NCBI RefSeq assembly: GCF_900090315.1
Contig: NZ_FMHZ01000002.1
Coordinates: forward strand, 6,666,501-6,730,500
Direction of reading: 5' to 3'
DNA from: Micromonospora citrea
GTDB lineage: Bacteria; Actinomycetota; Actinomycetes; Mycobacteriales; Micromonosporaceae
Length of the DNA: 64,000 nucleotides
The translations under genes and the position numbers were made by a program. The notes below the pieces were generated by a model that was not told where the DNA came from, ran no database searches, and saw nothing but the letters and a program-made list of their open reading frames with translations. Below are positions 1-19,995 of the stretch, piece by piece; positions within the stretch are counted from its first letter, which is position 1; the number at the start of each line of letters is the position of its first letter.

Positions 1-2
1 TC

Positions 3-1181
3 GTGCTGACGGCCGCGCGGTGGCTGACCGCCGAGGTCGGCGCCGCCGGCGAACGGCTCTTCGCGGAACTGCACGCCGAGCTGCGCGGCGACGGGCCGGT
101 GCGGCTGGCCGACGTGTGGGCCCTGGCCCAGGGGCTGCTGCTCGCCCCGGACGGCCCGATCGCCCGGGCCGGCGCCGGGCTCACGACCCGCTGGGCGGAG
201 CTGATCGGCCTGGACTCGGTGGCCCCCGGGCAGACCGAGCTGCGGCTGCGCGGTGCCGACCTGGCCGAGCGGGCCCGCGTCCTGTTCGCCGCCGACCGCC
301 CCGGCTGGCCGTCGGCCCGCATCCACAGCCCCGACGTGCAGATCGCCGCCGCCGGGCTGGACGCGCTCAACCGGGGCGACTTCCTGCTCGTCCTCGGCGA
401 GCTGCACCCGGCGTACGTGCCGTTCGACAGCGCGGTGCTTACCCCGTTCCACCCCGACCAGGCGGCGCTGCGGGCGGCGCTGGACGCGGAGCTCGGCCCG
501 GCCCGGACCCGGGTGCTCTACCCGGAGAGCTTCCCGCGCACGACCACCCGCATGACGTACGCCCTCAACGGGCCCCGGGACCGCCAGTTCGGCATCGACA
601 CGGCACGGGGTGCCGACGTCGACCGGCTGGTCCGCGCCACCGAGGCGCGGGTGGAGCACGACGGCGACCAGTGGCTGGCGGTGCTGCCCGACGGCACCCG
701 CTGGCCGCTGATGGAGATCTTCGCGAACCTGCTCGGCGCGTTGCTGCTGGACAGCTTCAAGCTCCTCGCGCCGGCGGCGCACACGCCCCGGATCTCCATC
801 GACCGGCTGGTCGTGGCCCGGCGGACGTGGCGGACGACGGTGGCGGAGACCGGCCTGGCCGGCGTCACCGGCGAGGCCGAGCGGTTCCTCGCCGTGCGCC
901 GGTGGCGGGCGCGTCTCGGGCTGCCCGAGCGGGTGTTCGTCAAGGTGGGCACCGAGATCAAGCCCTGCTACGCCGATCTCACCGCCCCGCTGCACGCCCA
1001 GTCCCTCTGCGCCATGGTCGACGCCGCCGCGAAGAGCGGCGCCGACGTCACCGTGACGGTGAGCGAGCTGCTGCCGGACCCGGCGGACGCCTGGGTGACC
1101 GACGAGCGGGGGCGCGGCTACGTCAGCGAGCTGCGGATGCAGATCACCGATCCAGTGAGCTACCGGGGAGAGAACGGGTGA
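3..1181 (+). CDS. LanB-like (lantibiotic dehydratase) protein, glutamylation-type region, 5' end cut by window
   Basis: The left edge truncates this gene; the GTG at position 3 is only the first in-frame start-like codon. About 390 residues are visible. They match the late part of the LanB N-terminal (glutamylation) domain: a VLGELHP segment near residue 130, a HTPRISIDRLVV segment near 262, FVKVGTEIKPCYADL near 313 (compare KPFYVDF in LanB proteins) and a closing SELRM segment. The protein stops there, so no C-terminal SpaB_C elimination domain follows. In the family this domain transfers an amino acid from aminoacyl-tRNA to Ser/Thr side chains, or to a peptide C-terminus in the small LanB enzymes called PEARLs. 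The stop overlaps the next NRPS start by 4 bp (GTGA), so it belongs to the same operon. The link to the peptide product is inferred. Confidence 0.82.
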   Translation: MLTAARWLTAEVGAAGERLFAELHAELRGDGPVRLADVWALAQGLLLAPDGPIARAGAGLTTRWAELIGLDSVAPGQTELRLRGADLAERARVLFAADRPGWPSARIHSPDVQIAAAGLDALNRGDFLLVLGELHPAYVPFDSAVLTPFHPDQAALRAALDAELGPARTRVLYPESFPRTTTRMTYALNGPRDRQFGIDTARGADVDRLVRATEARVEHDGDQWLAVLPDGTRWPLMEIFANLLGALLLDSFKLLAPAAHTPRISIDRLVVARRTWRTTVAETGLAGVTGEAERFLAVRRWRARLGLPERVFVKVGTEIKPCYADLTAPLHAQSLCAMVDAAAKSGADVTVTVSELLPDPADAWVTDERGRGYVSELRMQITDPVSYRGENG

Positions 1182-4100
1182 CCGACATCCTGTCCATCAG
1201 CGCCGTCCACGGGGAGACCCTGCCGTGGCCGGACGCGACCCTGGCCGAGCTGATCGCCGCCCAGGCCGCCCGGACCCCGGACGCGGTCGCCGTGCGCCAG
1301 TGGGACACGCGCCTGACCTACGCGGAGCTGCTGGGGCGGGCGGCCGGGGTGGCCGCGGCGCTGCGCGACCGCGGCGTCGGCCGGCAGAGCCGGGTCGGCG
1401 TCTGCGGGGCCCGCAACCCCGACCTCGTGGCGACCGTGCTCGGCGTGCTGCTCGCCGGCGGCTGCTACGTGCCGCTCGAGCCGGGCGGCCCCCGCCGGCG
1501 GCTGCGGGAGATCGCCGCCGACGCGGGGGTGTCCGTGGTGGTCGGCGACGCCGCCGTGGCAGAGTTCGGCGACGTGCCGGGCGTCGAGGCGCTCGGCCTG
1601 CCCGGGCCGGCGCCGCTGGCCGCCTGCCCCGCCCGCCCCGGCGACCCCGCGTACGTCCTGTTCACCTCGGGCTCCACCGGCCGGCCCAAGGGGGTGCTCA
1701 CCACCCACCGCAACGTGGTCGAGTTCGTCACCGGCTGCGCCGCGATGACCGGCGCGGACGCGGGCGTGCGCAGCCTCGGCATCGCCTCGCTCGGCTTCGA
1801 CGCGGCCACCATGGACCTCTTCGTCCCGCTGCTGCTCGGCGGCGCCGTCCAGCTCCTCGGCGCCGACGACCGGGCCGACCCCGTCCGGCTGGCCCGGTTC
1901 ATCGCCGCGCACGAGGTGAACTGGGGCTTCATCACCCCGACCGTGCTGTCCGTGCTCGACCCGGCCGAGCTGCCGGCCTGGCGGGTCGTGCTCTGCGGCG
2001 GCGAGGCGGTGCCGGCCGAGCTGGCCGCGCGCTGGGCCCCCGGGCGGCTCTTCCTCAACGGGTACGGCCCGACCGAGACGACCGTGCTCGCGGTCAGCGG
2101 CGAGCTGACCGCCGCCGAGACCGACCCGGTGCCGATCGGCCGTCCGCTGCCCAACCACCGCGCGTACGTCGTCGACGCCGAGCTGCGTCCGGTGCCCCCG
2201 GGCGCGGCCGGCGAGCTGCTGATCGGCGGCCCGGGCCTGGCCGACGGCTACCTCAACCGGCCCGGCCTGACCGCCGAGCGGTTCGTCCCCGACCCGTTCG
2301 GCGGCCCGGGGGAGCGGCTCTACCGCACCGGCGACCTGGTCCGGCAGGACCCGGACGGCCGGATCGTCTACCTGGGCCGGCTCGACCGGCAGGTGAAGAT
2401 CCGGGGCCAGCGCATCGAGCTGGGCGAGGTCGAGGCCGTGCTGGCCGGCGTGCCCGGCGTGCGGCAGGTCGCCGTGGAGGCCGTCCCCGGCCCGGCCGGC
2501 ACCGAGCTGGTCGCCTTCCTCACCCCGGCCGACGCCCCCGACGACGAGCGGCTGCGGGCGTACGCCTTGCCGCGGCTGACCGCCGCGATGCTGCCGGCCC
2601 GGGTGCTGCGCCGCGACGACCTGCCGGTCAGCCCGACCACCGGGAAGCTGGACCGTCCGGCGCTGCGGGCGCTGGCCGCCACGACCCCCGCCTCCGCTCC
2701 CGCCGGCCCGGTCGACGCCGACGAGCCGCTCGCGGCGGCGGTGGCCCGGATCTGGGGCCGGCTGCTCGGCGCGACCCCCACCCCGGAGACCGACTTCCTC
2801 GCCGCCGGCGGCAACTCCATCGCGGCGATGCGCCTGGTCGCCGCCCTCCGGGCCGAGCTGGGCCGGCACGTCGACACCCGCGACGTGTTCACCGGCCGCA
2901 CCCTGGCCGGCCTGGTCGAGCGGATCACCGCCGCCGCCCCGGCCGACGCCGACGGGTTGACCACCGGCAACCCGCCGACCCTCTCCCCGCCGCAGCGCCG
3001 GCTCTGGTTCGTCGACCAGCTCGCCCCCTCCAGCGCGCCCTACAACATCGCGGTGGCGCACCGGCTGCGCGGCCCGCTCGACACGACCGCCCTCGGTGCG
3101 GCGCTGCGGGCGGTCGCCGAGCGGCACGACGTGCTGCGCTGGCGGATCCCGCAGACCGCCGGCGTGCCGTACGCGGTCTGCGAGGAACCGACCGACGTGG
3201 CGGTGCCGGTGGTCGACCTGACCGGCAGCGCCGACGCCGAGGCGGAGCTGGCCGGGATGCTCGCCGCCGGTGCGGCGCACTCCTTCGACCTGGCCACCGG
3301 GCCGCCCTGGCAGGTGACCGTCTACCGGCTCGGGCCGGACGAGCACGTCCTGGCGATCACCCTGCACCACGCGGTCTTCGACGGCTGGTCCGAGAAGCTG
3401 CTTTACGACGACCTCGCGGCGGCGTACGACCGGGCGGTGCTGGGCGGCGACCCGACGCTGCCCGCGCTGCCCGCCACGTACGCCGACTACGCGGTCTGGC
3501 GGGCGGAGCGCGACCGGCGCCGCGGCGCCGCCGACCTGGACTGGTGGCTGGCGCACCTGCGCGACGTGCCGACGGTGCTGGAGCTGCCCCGCGACCGGCC
3601 CCGGCCGGCGGTGGCCACCTACGCCGGCGCCGAGGCGGCGGTGCGGCTGCCCGAGGCGTGCGACCGGGGGGTGCGGGAGCTGGCCGAGCGGCGCGGCACC
3701 ACCGTGGCGGCGGTGCTGCTGGCCGGCTTCGGCGAGCTGCTGCGCCGCCTCACCGGCCGCGACGACCACGTGGTCGGCGCGATCGTCGCCGACCGCCGGC
3801 TGGCCGCCTTCGACGACGTGGTGGGCTTCTTCATCGACACCGTGCCCGTGCGGGTGCGCGGCGGCGGGGCCAGCTTCGCCGAACTGGTCGACCGGTGCGC
3901 GGGCGAGCTGCACGACGCGACCGCCCACCCGGGCGCCCCGCTGGAGCGGATCGTCGAGGGGCTCGGCGTGGGCCGGGACACCTCCCGCGCCCCGCTGGTG
4001 CAGGTGCTGTTCAACGTGCTCAACTTCGCGCCGCCCCGGCTGGCGCTGACCGGCCTGGACGGCGAGCCGGTCGCGGTGCCCAAGCCCGGATCGCCGTTCG

Positions 4101-4684
4101 ACGTCACCGTCTACGTGGTGGAGCGGGCCGGCCGGTGCGGCGTCGAGGTCGTCTACAACCCGGACCTGTTCGACGCCGGGCGGATCGACGACCTGCTGGC
4201 CGACCTGGTCGCGCTCGTCGGCGCGCTGGTCGCCGCACCGGACGTCCCGACCGACCGGATCGCCGCCGAGCTGCCCCGGCCGACCGTGGCCACACCCCAG
4301 CTCGGCGCCATGACCGTCGCCGCCGGCGAGGCCCCGCGCGCCGTCCTGCCGACCGGCCCCGACGGGCTGACCGACACCGAGGAGCTGATCGCCGGCATCT
4401 GGCGCGAGGTGCTGGAACGCGACCGGGTCGGCGTCACCGACAACTTCTTCGACATCGGCGGGCACTCCCTGGCGCTGGCCGCCGTGCACGCCCGGCTCAC
4501 CGCCGCCACCGGCCGGTCGATCAAGATGCTCGACCTCTTCCGCCACCCCACCATCCGGGCGCTCGCCGCCAGCCTCGACGGCGCCGCCGACCGACCGGAG
4601 CTGGCCCGCGCGGCGCTGCGCGCCGCCGCCCGACGCAGCCGTACCCGCCGCAACCCGCCCCGCCGCCCCGGCGGCACCGCGTGA
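1178..4684 (+). CDS. Nonribosomal peptide synthetase, A-T-C-T
   Basis: 1168 residues. The protein opens directly with an adenylation domain (about 1-505): A3 core [11 protein letters not shown] near 161, NGYGPTETT near 295, YRTGDL near 388, and the A10 Lys near 490. Next come a carrier domain (GGNS, Ser near 547), a condensation domain (starts near 603, HHAVFDG near 730) and a second carrier (GGHS, Ser near 1098). Reading specificity positions by alignment to GrsA gives D-A-M-F-L-G-G-V-L-K. I do not recognise this as a standard code; it suggests a hydrophobic aliphatic residue. With no upstream C domain, A-T looks like a starter. The second carrier has no adenylation domain of its own, so it must be loaded in trans or by the same A domain. 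The GTG start at 1178 overlaps the preceding stop. Confidence 0.93.
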   Translation: MTDILSISAVHGETLPWPDATLAELIAAQAARTPDAVAVRQWDTRLTYAELLGRAAGVAAALRDRGVGRQSRVGVCGARNPDLVATVLGVLLAGGCYVPLEPGGPRRRLREIAADAGVSVVVGDAAVAEFGDVPGVEALGLPGPAPLAACPARPGDPAYVLFTSGSTGRPKGVLTTHRNVVEFVTGCAAMTGADAGVRSLGIASLGFDAATMDLFVPLLLGGAVQLLGADDRADPVRLARFIAAHEVNWGFITPTVLSVLDPAELPAWRVVLCGGEAVPAELAARWAPGRLFLNGYGPTETTVLAVSGELTAAETDPVPIGRPLPNHRAYVVDAELRPVPPGAAGELLIGGPGLADGYLNRPGLTAERFVPDPFGGPGERLYRTGDLVRQDPDGRIVYLGRLDRQVKIRGQRIELGEVEAVLAGVPGVRQVAVEAVPGPAGTELVAFLTPADAPDDERLRAYALPRLTAAMLPARVLRRDDLPVSPTTGKLDRPALRALAATTPASAPAGPVDADEPLAAAVARIWGRLLGATPTPETDFLAAGGNSIAAMRLVAALRAELGRHVDTRDVFTGRTLAGLVERITAAAPADADGLTTGNPPTLSPPQRRLWFVDQLAPSSAPYNIAVAHRLRGPLDTTALGAALRAVAERHDVLRWRIPQTAGVPYAVCEEPTDVAVPVVDLTGSADAEAELAGMLAAGAAHSFDLATGPPWQVTVYRLGPDEHVLAITLHHAVFDGWSEKLLYDDLAAAYDRAVLGGDPTLPALPATYADYAVWRAERDRRRGAADLDWWLAHLRDVPTVLELPRDRPRPAVATYAGAEAAVRLPEACDRGVRELAERRGTTVAAVLLAGFGELLRRLTGRDDHVVGAIVADRRLAAFDDVVGFFIDTVPVRVRGGGASFAELVDRCAGELHDATAHPGAPLERIVEGLGVGRDTSRAPLVQVLFNVLNFAPPRLALTGLDGEPVAVPKPGSPFDVTVYVVERAGRCGVEVVYNPDLFDAGRIDDLLADLVALVGALVAAPDVPTDRIAAELPRPTVATPQLGAMTVAAGEAPRAVLPTGPDGLTDTEELIAGIWREVLERDRVGVTDNFFDIGGHSLALAAVHARLTAATGRSIKMLDLFRHPTIRALAASLDGAADRPELARAALRAAARRSRTRRNPPRRPGGTA

Positions 4685-4698
4685 CGAAGGACAGCCTG

Positions 4699-10161
<5,463 letters not shown>

Positions 10162-10190
10162 CGGCGAGCGACAACAGGAGTGAGGAAGCA

Positions 10191-11144
10191 ATGAGCGACA
10201 CGATCGCCACGCTGCCGGTGGTCGTCGAGAACGACGGCCGGGAGCTCACCGAGCTGATCGCCGCCCGCCGCGCGGAACTGCGCGCGAGCCTGGCGGCGCA
10301 CGGCGGGCTGCTGTTCCGCGGCTTCGACGTCGGCGGCGTCGAGGGCTTCGACCGGGTGGTGCGGGCGCTGTCCGGCGAGCCGCTGGTCTACACGGAGCGC
10401 TCGTCGCCCCGGCACGCCATCGCCGGGCGGGTCTACACCTCGACGGACTACCCGCCGGACGAGGAGATCTTCCTGCACAACGAGAACTCGTACCAGGCCC
10501 GCTGGCCGCTGACGCTGTTCTTCTACTGCATCACCCCGCCGCAGACGCGGGGCGCGACCCCGCTCGCCGACGTGCGCCGGGTGTACGAACTGATCGACCC
10601 GGCGGTCCGCGAGGAGTTCGTCCGGCGCCGCTGGATGCTGGTGCGCAACTTCCACGGTGACTTCGGCACCCCGTGGCAGCAGGTGTTCAACACCGAGGAC
10701 CGCGCCGAGGTCGAGGCGTACGCGGCGGCGAACCGGATCGAGCTGGAGTGGCGTGGCTCCGACGGGCTGCGCACCCGGGCGGTGCGGGACGTCGTGCACC
10801 ACCGGCCCGGCTCGGACATCCCCCGCTGGTTCAACCACGCCACGTTCTTCCACATCAGCACCCTGCCGAAGGACTACCAGGAGGGGCTGCTGGCCATGTT
10901 CGGCCCCGAGGGGCTGCCGTCGAACACCTACTACGGCGACGGCGGCGAGATCCCCGCCGACGTCATGGACCACCTGCGGGCCGCGTACCGGGCGGCCAGC
11001 GTCCGCTTCGACTACCAGCGCGACGACGTGCTGGTCGTGGACAACATGACCGCCGCGCACGGCCGGGAGCCCTTCACCGGCCCCCGCAAGATCGCCGTCG
11101 CGATGGCCGAACCGCACACCCCCGAGAGCGCTGGAGAGAAGTGA
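10191..11144 (+). CDS. SyrP-like Fe(II)/2-oxoglutarate-dependent hydroxylase (TauD/TfdA fold)
   Basis: 317 residues with the fold signature of the clavaminate synthase/TauD group. The iron ligands read as His96-x-Glu98 (in LHNENSY) and a distal His290, with Arg299 placed to hold 2-oxoglutarate. HxE rather than HxD is typical of the SyrP/clavaminate branch. SyrP hydroxylates the beta carbon of Asp bound to a carrier protein, and AsnO-type relatives act on Asn. The Asn-type adenylation domain two genes downstream makes beta-hydroxy-Asn (or Asp) the likely product. The start has a good ribosome site (AGGAGTGAGGAA) 29 bp after the PKS stop. The stop overlaps the MbtH start by one base. Confidence 0.88.
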   Translation: MSDTIATLPVVVENDGRELTELIAARRAELRASLAAHGGLLFRGFDVGGVEGFDRVVRALSGEPLVYTERSSPRHAIAGRVYTSTDYPPDEEIFLHNENSYQARWPLTLFFYCITPPQTRGATPLADVRRVYELIDPAVREEFVRRRWMLVRNFHGDFGTPWQQVFNTEDRAEVEAYAAANRIELEWRGSDGLRTRAVRDVVHHRPGSDIPRWFNHATFFHISTLPKDYQEGLLAMFGPEGLPSNTYYGDGGEIPADVMDHLRAAYRAASVRFDYQRDDVLVVDNMTAAHGREPFTGPRKIAVAMAEPHTPESAGEK

Positions 11145-11332
11145 TGGCCGAAACCCGATTCCTGGTCGTCCGCAACGACGAGGAGCAGTACTCGATCTGG
11201 TCGGCCGACCGCGACCTCCCGGCGGGCTGGCACGAGGCCGGCTTCGCCGGCACCCGCGAGGAGTGCCTCGCGCACATCGACACCGTCTGGACGGACATGC
11301 GCCCGCGTTCGGTGCGGGAGGCCACCGCATGA
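11144..11332 (+). CDS. MbtH family protein
   Basis: 62 residues carrying the whole family signature: N-x-E-x-Q-x-S-x-W near the N-terminus, then PAGW, CLAHI and the closing WTDMRP. MbtH proteins bind adenylation domains and are needed for folding or activity of many of them, so this one probably serves the A domains encoded on either side. TGATG coupling joins it to the hydroxylase (one shared base) and ATGA coupling joins it to the following NRPS (4 bp). A GTG one codon upstream is possible but would change only one residue. Confidence 0.96.
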   Translation: MAETRFLVVRNDEEQYSIWSADRDLPAGWHEAGFAGTREECLAHIDTVWTDMRPRSVREATA

Positions 11333-14300
11333 GCACCGCCAAGGAATGGACCTTCCCGGCCTCCTACGCCCAGGAGCGGGTGTGGATGGCCAACCAGCTC
11401 GACACCGGCTCGCCCGTCTACAACATCTCCAGCCCGTGGCGGTTCCCGGCGGGGCTCACCCCGGAGCAGGCCAACGACGTGTTCGGTCGGATCGTCGCCC
11501 GCCACGAGTCGCTGCGCACCCACCTGCGCTCCGACGACGGCACCCTCACCCAGGTGGTGCGCGCCGCCGAGCCGGTCGCGCTGCCGGTCGACGACCTGCG
11601 CGGCCTCGCCGGCCCGGAGCGCGACGAGCGGGCGACGGAGCTGCTGAGCGAGCTGGGCCGCACGCCGATCCCGCTGGACGCCCCGCCGCTGTGGCGGGCC
11701 CGGCTGGTCCGGCTCGCCGACGACCAGGTCGTGCTGCTGTTCGTGGTGCACCACGCCGTCTTCGACAGCCACTCGGCGGTGCTGTTCATCGACGAGCTTG
11801 CCGCGTTCGGCCGGGCCGCGCTGACCGGCGCGCCCGCCGACGTGCCCGAGCTGCCCATCCAGTACGCCGACTTCGCGGTCTGGCAGCGCGAGCAGCTCAC
11901 CGGCGCGGAGCTGGACCGGCAGCTCGCCTTCTGGCGGAGCCACCTGGTCGGGGCGCCGCCGGCGACCGCCCTGCCGCTGGACCGGCCCCGCCCGGCGCAG
12001 CTCGGCTTCGCCGGCGACGAGGTGCGCTTCGACCTGCCCGACGGCCTGCTCGACCGGGTCGCCCAGGTCGCCACCGGCGCCGCCGCCACCCCGTACATGG
12101 TGCTGCTCGCCGCGTTCACCGCGCTGCTGTCCCGGATCTCCGGCGACGACGACGTGGTCGTGGGCGTCTCCACCGCGGGCCGGGACACCGCCGAGGTGGC
12201 CCCGCTGATCGGCATGTTCGTCAACCCGGTCGCGCTGCGCTGCGACCTGACCGGCGACCCCACCTTCGCCGAGTTGCTCGGCCGGGTGCGCGGCGGGTTG
12301 GTCGACGCCATGGAGCACGGCTCGACCCCGTTCCAGAAGATCGTCGAGGCGGTCGCGCCGCAGCGTGACCCGTCGGTGCAGCCGATCTTCCAGACCGCGC
12401 TGAACTACATTCCGGGCTCCGGGCTCGACCTGGTGGAGCTGGGCACCACCAAGGACGACCTGGCCTTCGACATCACCACGGGGACCAGCCGGCTGGTCTA
12501 CCGCACGGAGCTGTTCGACCGGTCCACCGCCGAGGCGGTGGTCGCCCGCTACGTCCGGCTGCTCGCCGCCGCCGTGGCCGACCCGGCGCAGCGGCTCTCC
12601 GCCCTGCCGCTGCTCGACGACGCCGAGCGGGAGCTGGTCCTGTCGACCTGGAACGACACCGCCCGCGACGTGCCGGCGGCCACCCTGGTCGCCGAGTTCG
12701 AGCGGCAGGCGGCGGCCACCCCCGCCGCCACCGCGCTCGTGCGGGACGGGGCCGCGCTGACGTACGCCGAGCTGAACGCCGCCGCGAACCGGCTGGCCCG
12801 GACGCTCGTGGCCCGGGGCGCCGGACCGGAGGCCCGGGTCGCGCTGGCCCTGCCTCGCTCCGTGGAGCTGGTGGTGGCGATCCTGGCGGTGCTCAAGTCC
12901 GGCGCCGCGTACGTGCCGGTGGACACCGGCTACCCGGCCGGGCGGATCGCCTACCTGCTGGCGGACTCCGAGCCGGCGCTGGTGCTCGCCGCGCCGGAGA
13001 CCGCCGGGCTGGTGCCCGACGGCGCGCTGGTGCTCGACGGCCCGCTCGACGGGGACGACACCGACCTGACCGACGCCGACCGCATCGCCCCGCTGCGCCC
13101 CGGGCACCCCGCGTACGTGCTCTACACCTCCGGCTCCACCGGCCGGCCGAAGGGCGTGGTGGTGGAGCACGGGGCGGTCACGGCCTACCTGGCCTGGGCC
13201 CGGGACACCTACCCGGGGCTGGCCGGCACGGCGCTGCTGCACTCGCCGGTGTCGTTCGACCTGACCGTCACCGGCCTGCTCGGCCCGCTCACCGCCGGCG
13301 GCACCGTCCGGCTCGCCGCCGTCGACGAGGCCGCGGCCCGCGTCGGCGACCGCCCGACGTTCCTGAAGGCCACCCCCAGCCACCTGCCGCTGCTGGACGC
13401 CGAGCTGTCGCCGACGACCGACCTGGTCATCGGCGGCGAGGCGCTGACCGCGGAGCAGCTCGCCGACTGGCGCGCCGCCCACCCCGGCGTCGCCGTGATC
13501 AACGAGTACGGCCCGACCGAGGCGACCGTCGGCTGCGTGGCCGCCCGCGTCGCGCCCGGCGCGGAGCTGCCGGCCGGCGCGGTGTCGATCGGCCGGCCCA
13601 CCTGGAACACCCGGGTCTACCTGCTCGACGCCGCGCTGAACCCGGTCCCGCCGGGCGTGGCCGGTGAGCTGTACGTCGCCGGTGACCAGCTCGCCCGGGG
13701 CTACCTGCGCCGGCCCGGCCTCACCGCCGAGCGCTTCCTGCCGTGCCCGTACGGGCCGCCGGGGCAGCGGATGTACCGCACCGGCGACCTGGCCCGCTGG
13801 CAGGCCGACGGCACGCTGGACTACCTCGGCCGCCGCGACAGCCAGGTCAAGATCCGTGGCATGCGGATCGAGCTGGGCGAGATCGAGTCGGTCCTGCGGG
13901 CCCGGCCGGACGTCCGCGAGGCGGCCGTCGTGGTGCGCGCCGACTCCGGGGAGCCGACCCTGGTCGGCTACGTCGTCGGCACGGCCGACGAGGCGGCGCT
14001 CGCGGCCGACCTGGCCAGGGAGTTGCCGGCGCACCTGGTGCCGGCGGCGTTCGTCCGCCTCGACGCGCTGCCGTTGACGCCGAACGGCAAGCTGGACGCC
14101 GCGGCGCTGCCCGCACCGGAGGCCGCACCGGCCGCCGACGCGTTCGTCGCCCCGCGCAGCGACGCCGAGGTGCTGGTCGCCGAGGTGTACGCCGAGATCC
14201 TCCAGGTGGACAAGGTCGGCGCGCTCGACGACTTCTTCGCCCTGGGCGGCAACTCGCTGCGAGGCATGCGGGCGATGGCCCGGATCCGGGCCGAGGTGGA

Positions 14301-14447
14301 CGTCGACCTGCCGATGCGGGCGCTGTTCACCACCCCGGTGGTGGCCGACCTGGCCGCCCAGATCGAGCAGCGGATCGCCGCCGAGCTCGACGAGCTCTCC
14401 GACACCGAGGTCGCCGCGCTGCTCGCGGCGGAGAAGGACACCCCCTG

Positions 14448-14448
<1 letters not shown>
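11329..14448 (+). CDS. Nonribosomal peptide synthetase, C-A-T, predicted Asn (or Asp)
   Basis: 1039 residues. The condensation domain (about 5-430) must accept the chain from the PKS. Its catalytic motif reads HHAVFDS at 141-147: both His and the Asp are kept but the usual final Gly is Ser. The adenylation domain (about 450-945) has [11 protein letters not shown] near 599 and [10 protein letters not shown]. The specificity residues read D-L-T-K-V-G-E-V-G-K, one change from the published Asn code DLTKLGEVGK and close to Asp codes. The carrier (GGNS, Ser976) is complete and no epimerase follows. The neighbouring SyrP-like enzyme suggests that this residue is beta-hydroxylated. The stop overlaps the next start by one base. 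Confidence 0.93.
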
Positions 14449-19955
<5,507 letters not shown>

Positions 19956-19958
19956 GAC

Positions 19959-19990
19959 GCGGGGCCTCCGGCGCGCGCCGGAGGCCCCGC
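19959..19990. terminator. Perfect 15-bp hairpin between convergent genes
   Basis: Arms 19959-19973 and 19976-19990 are exact reverse complements with a 2-nt centre. It begins 4 bp after the last cluster gene and ends 6 bp before the stop of the opposing serpin gene, so it can serve both strands. No U-tract follows, which is common in high-GC actinomycetes. Confidence 0.8.
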
Positions 19991-19995
19991 CCTCG

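Noticed and set aside
4681..4684. GTG 4681 as the PKS start
   Set aside because: It gives a neat 4-bp overlap, but ATG 4699 has a much better ribosome site (GAAGGA at 7 nt). It remains possible.
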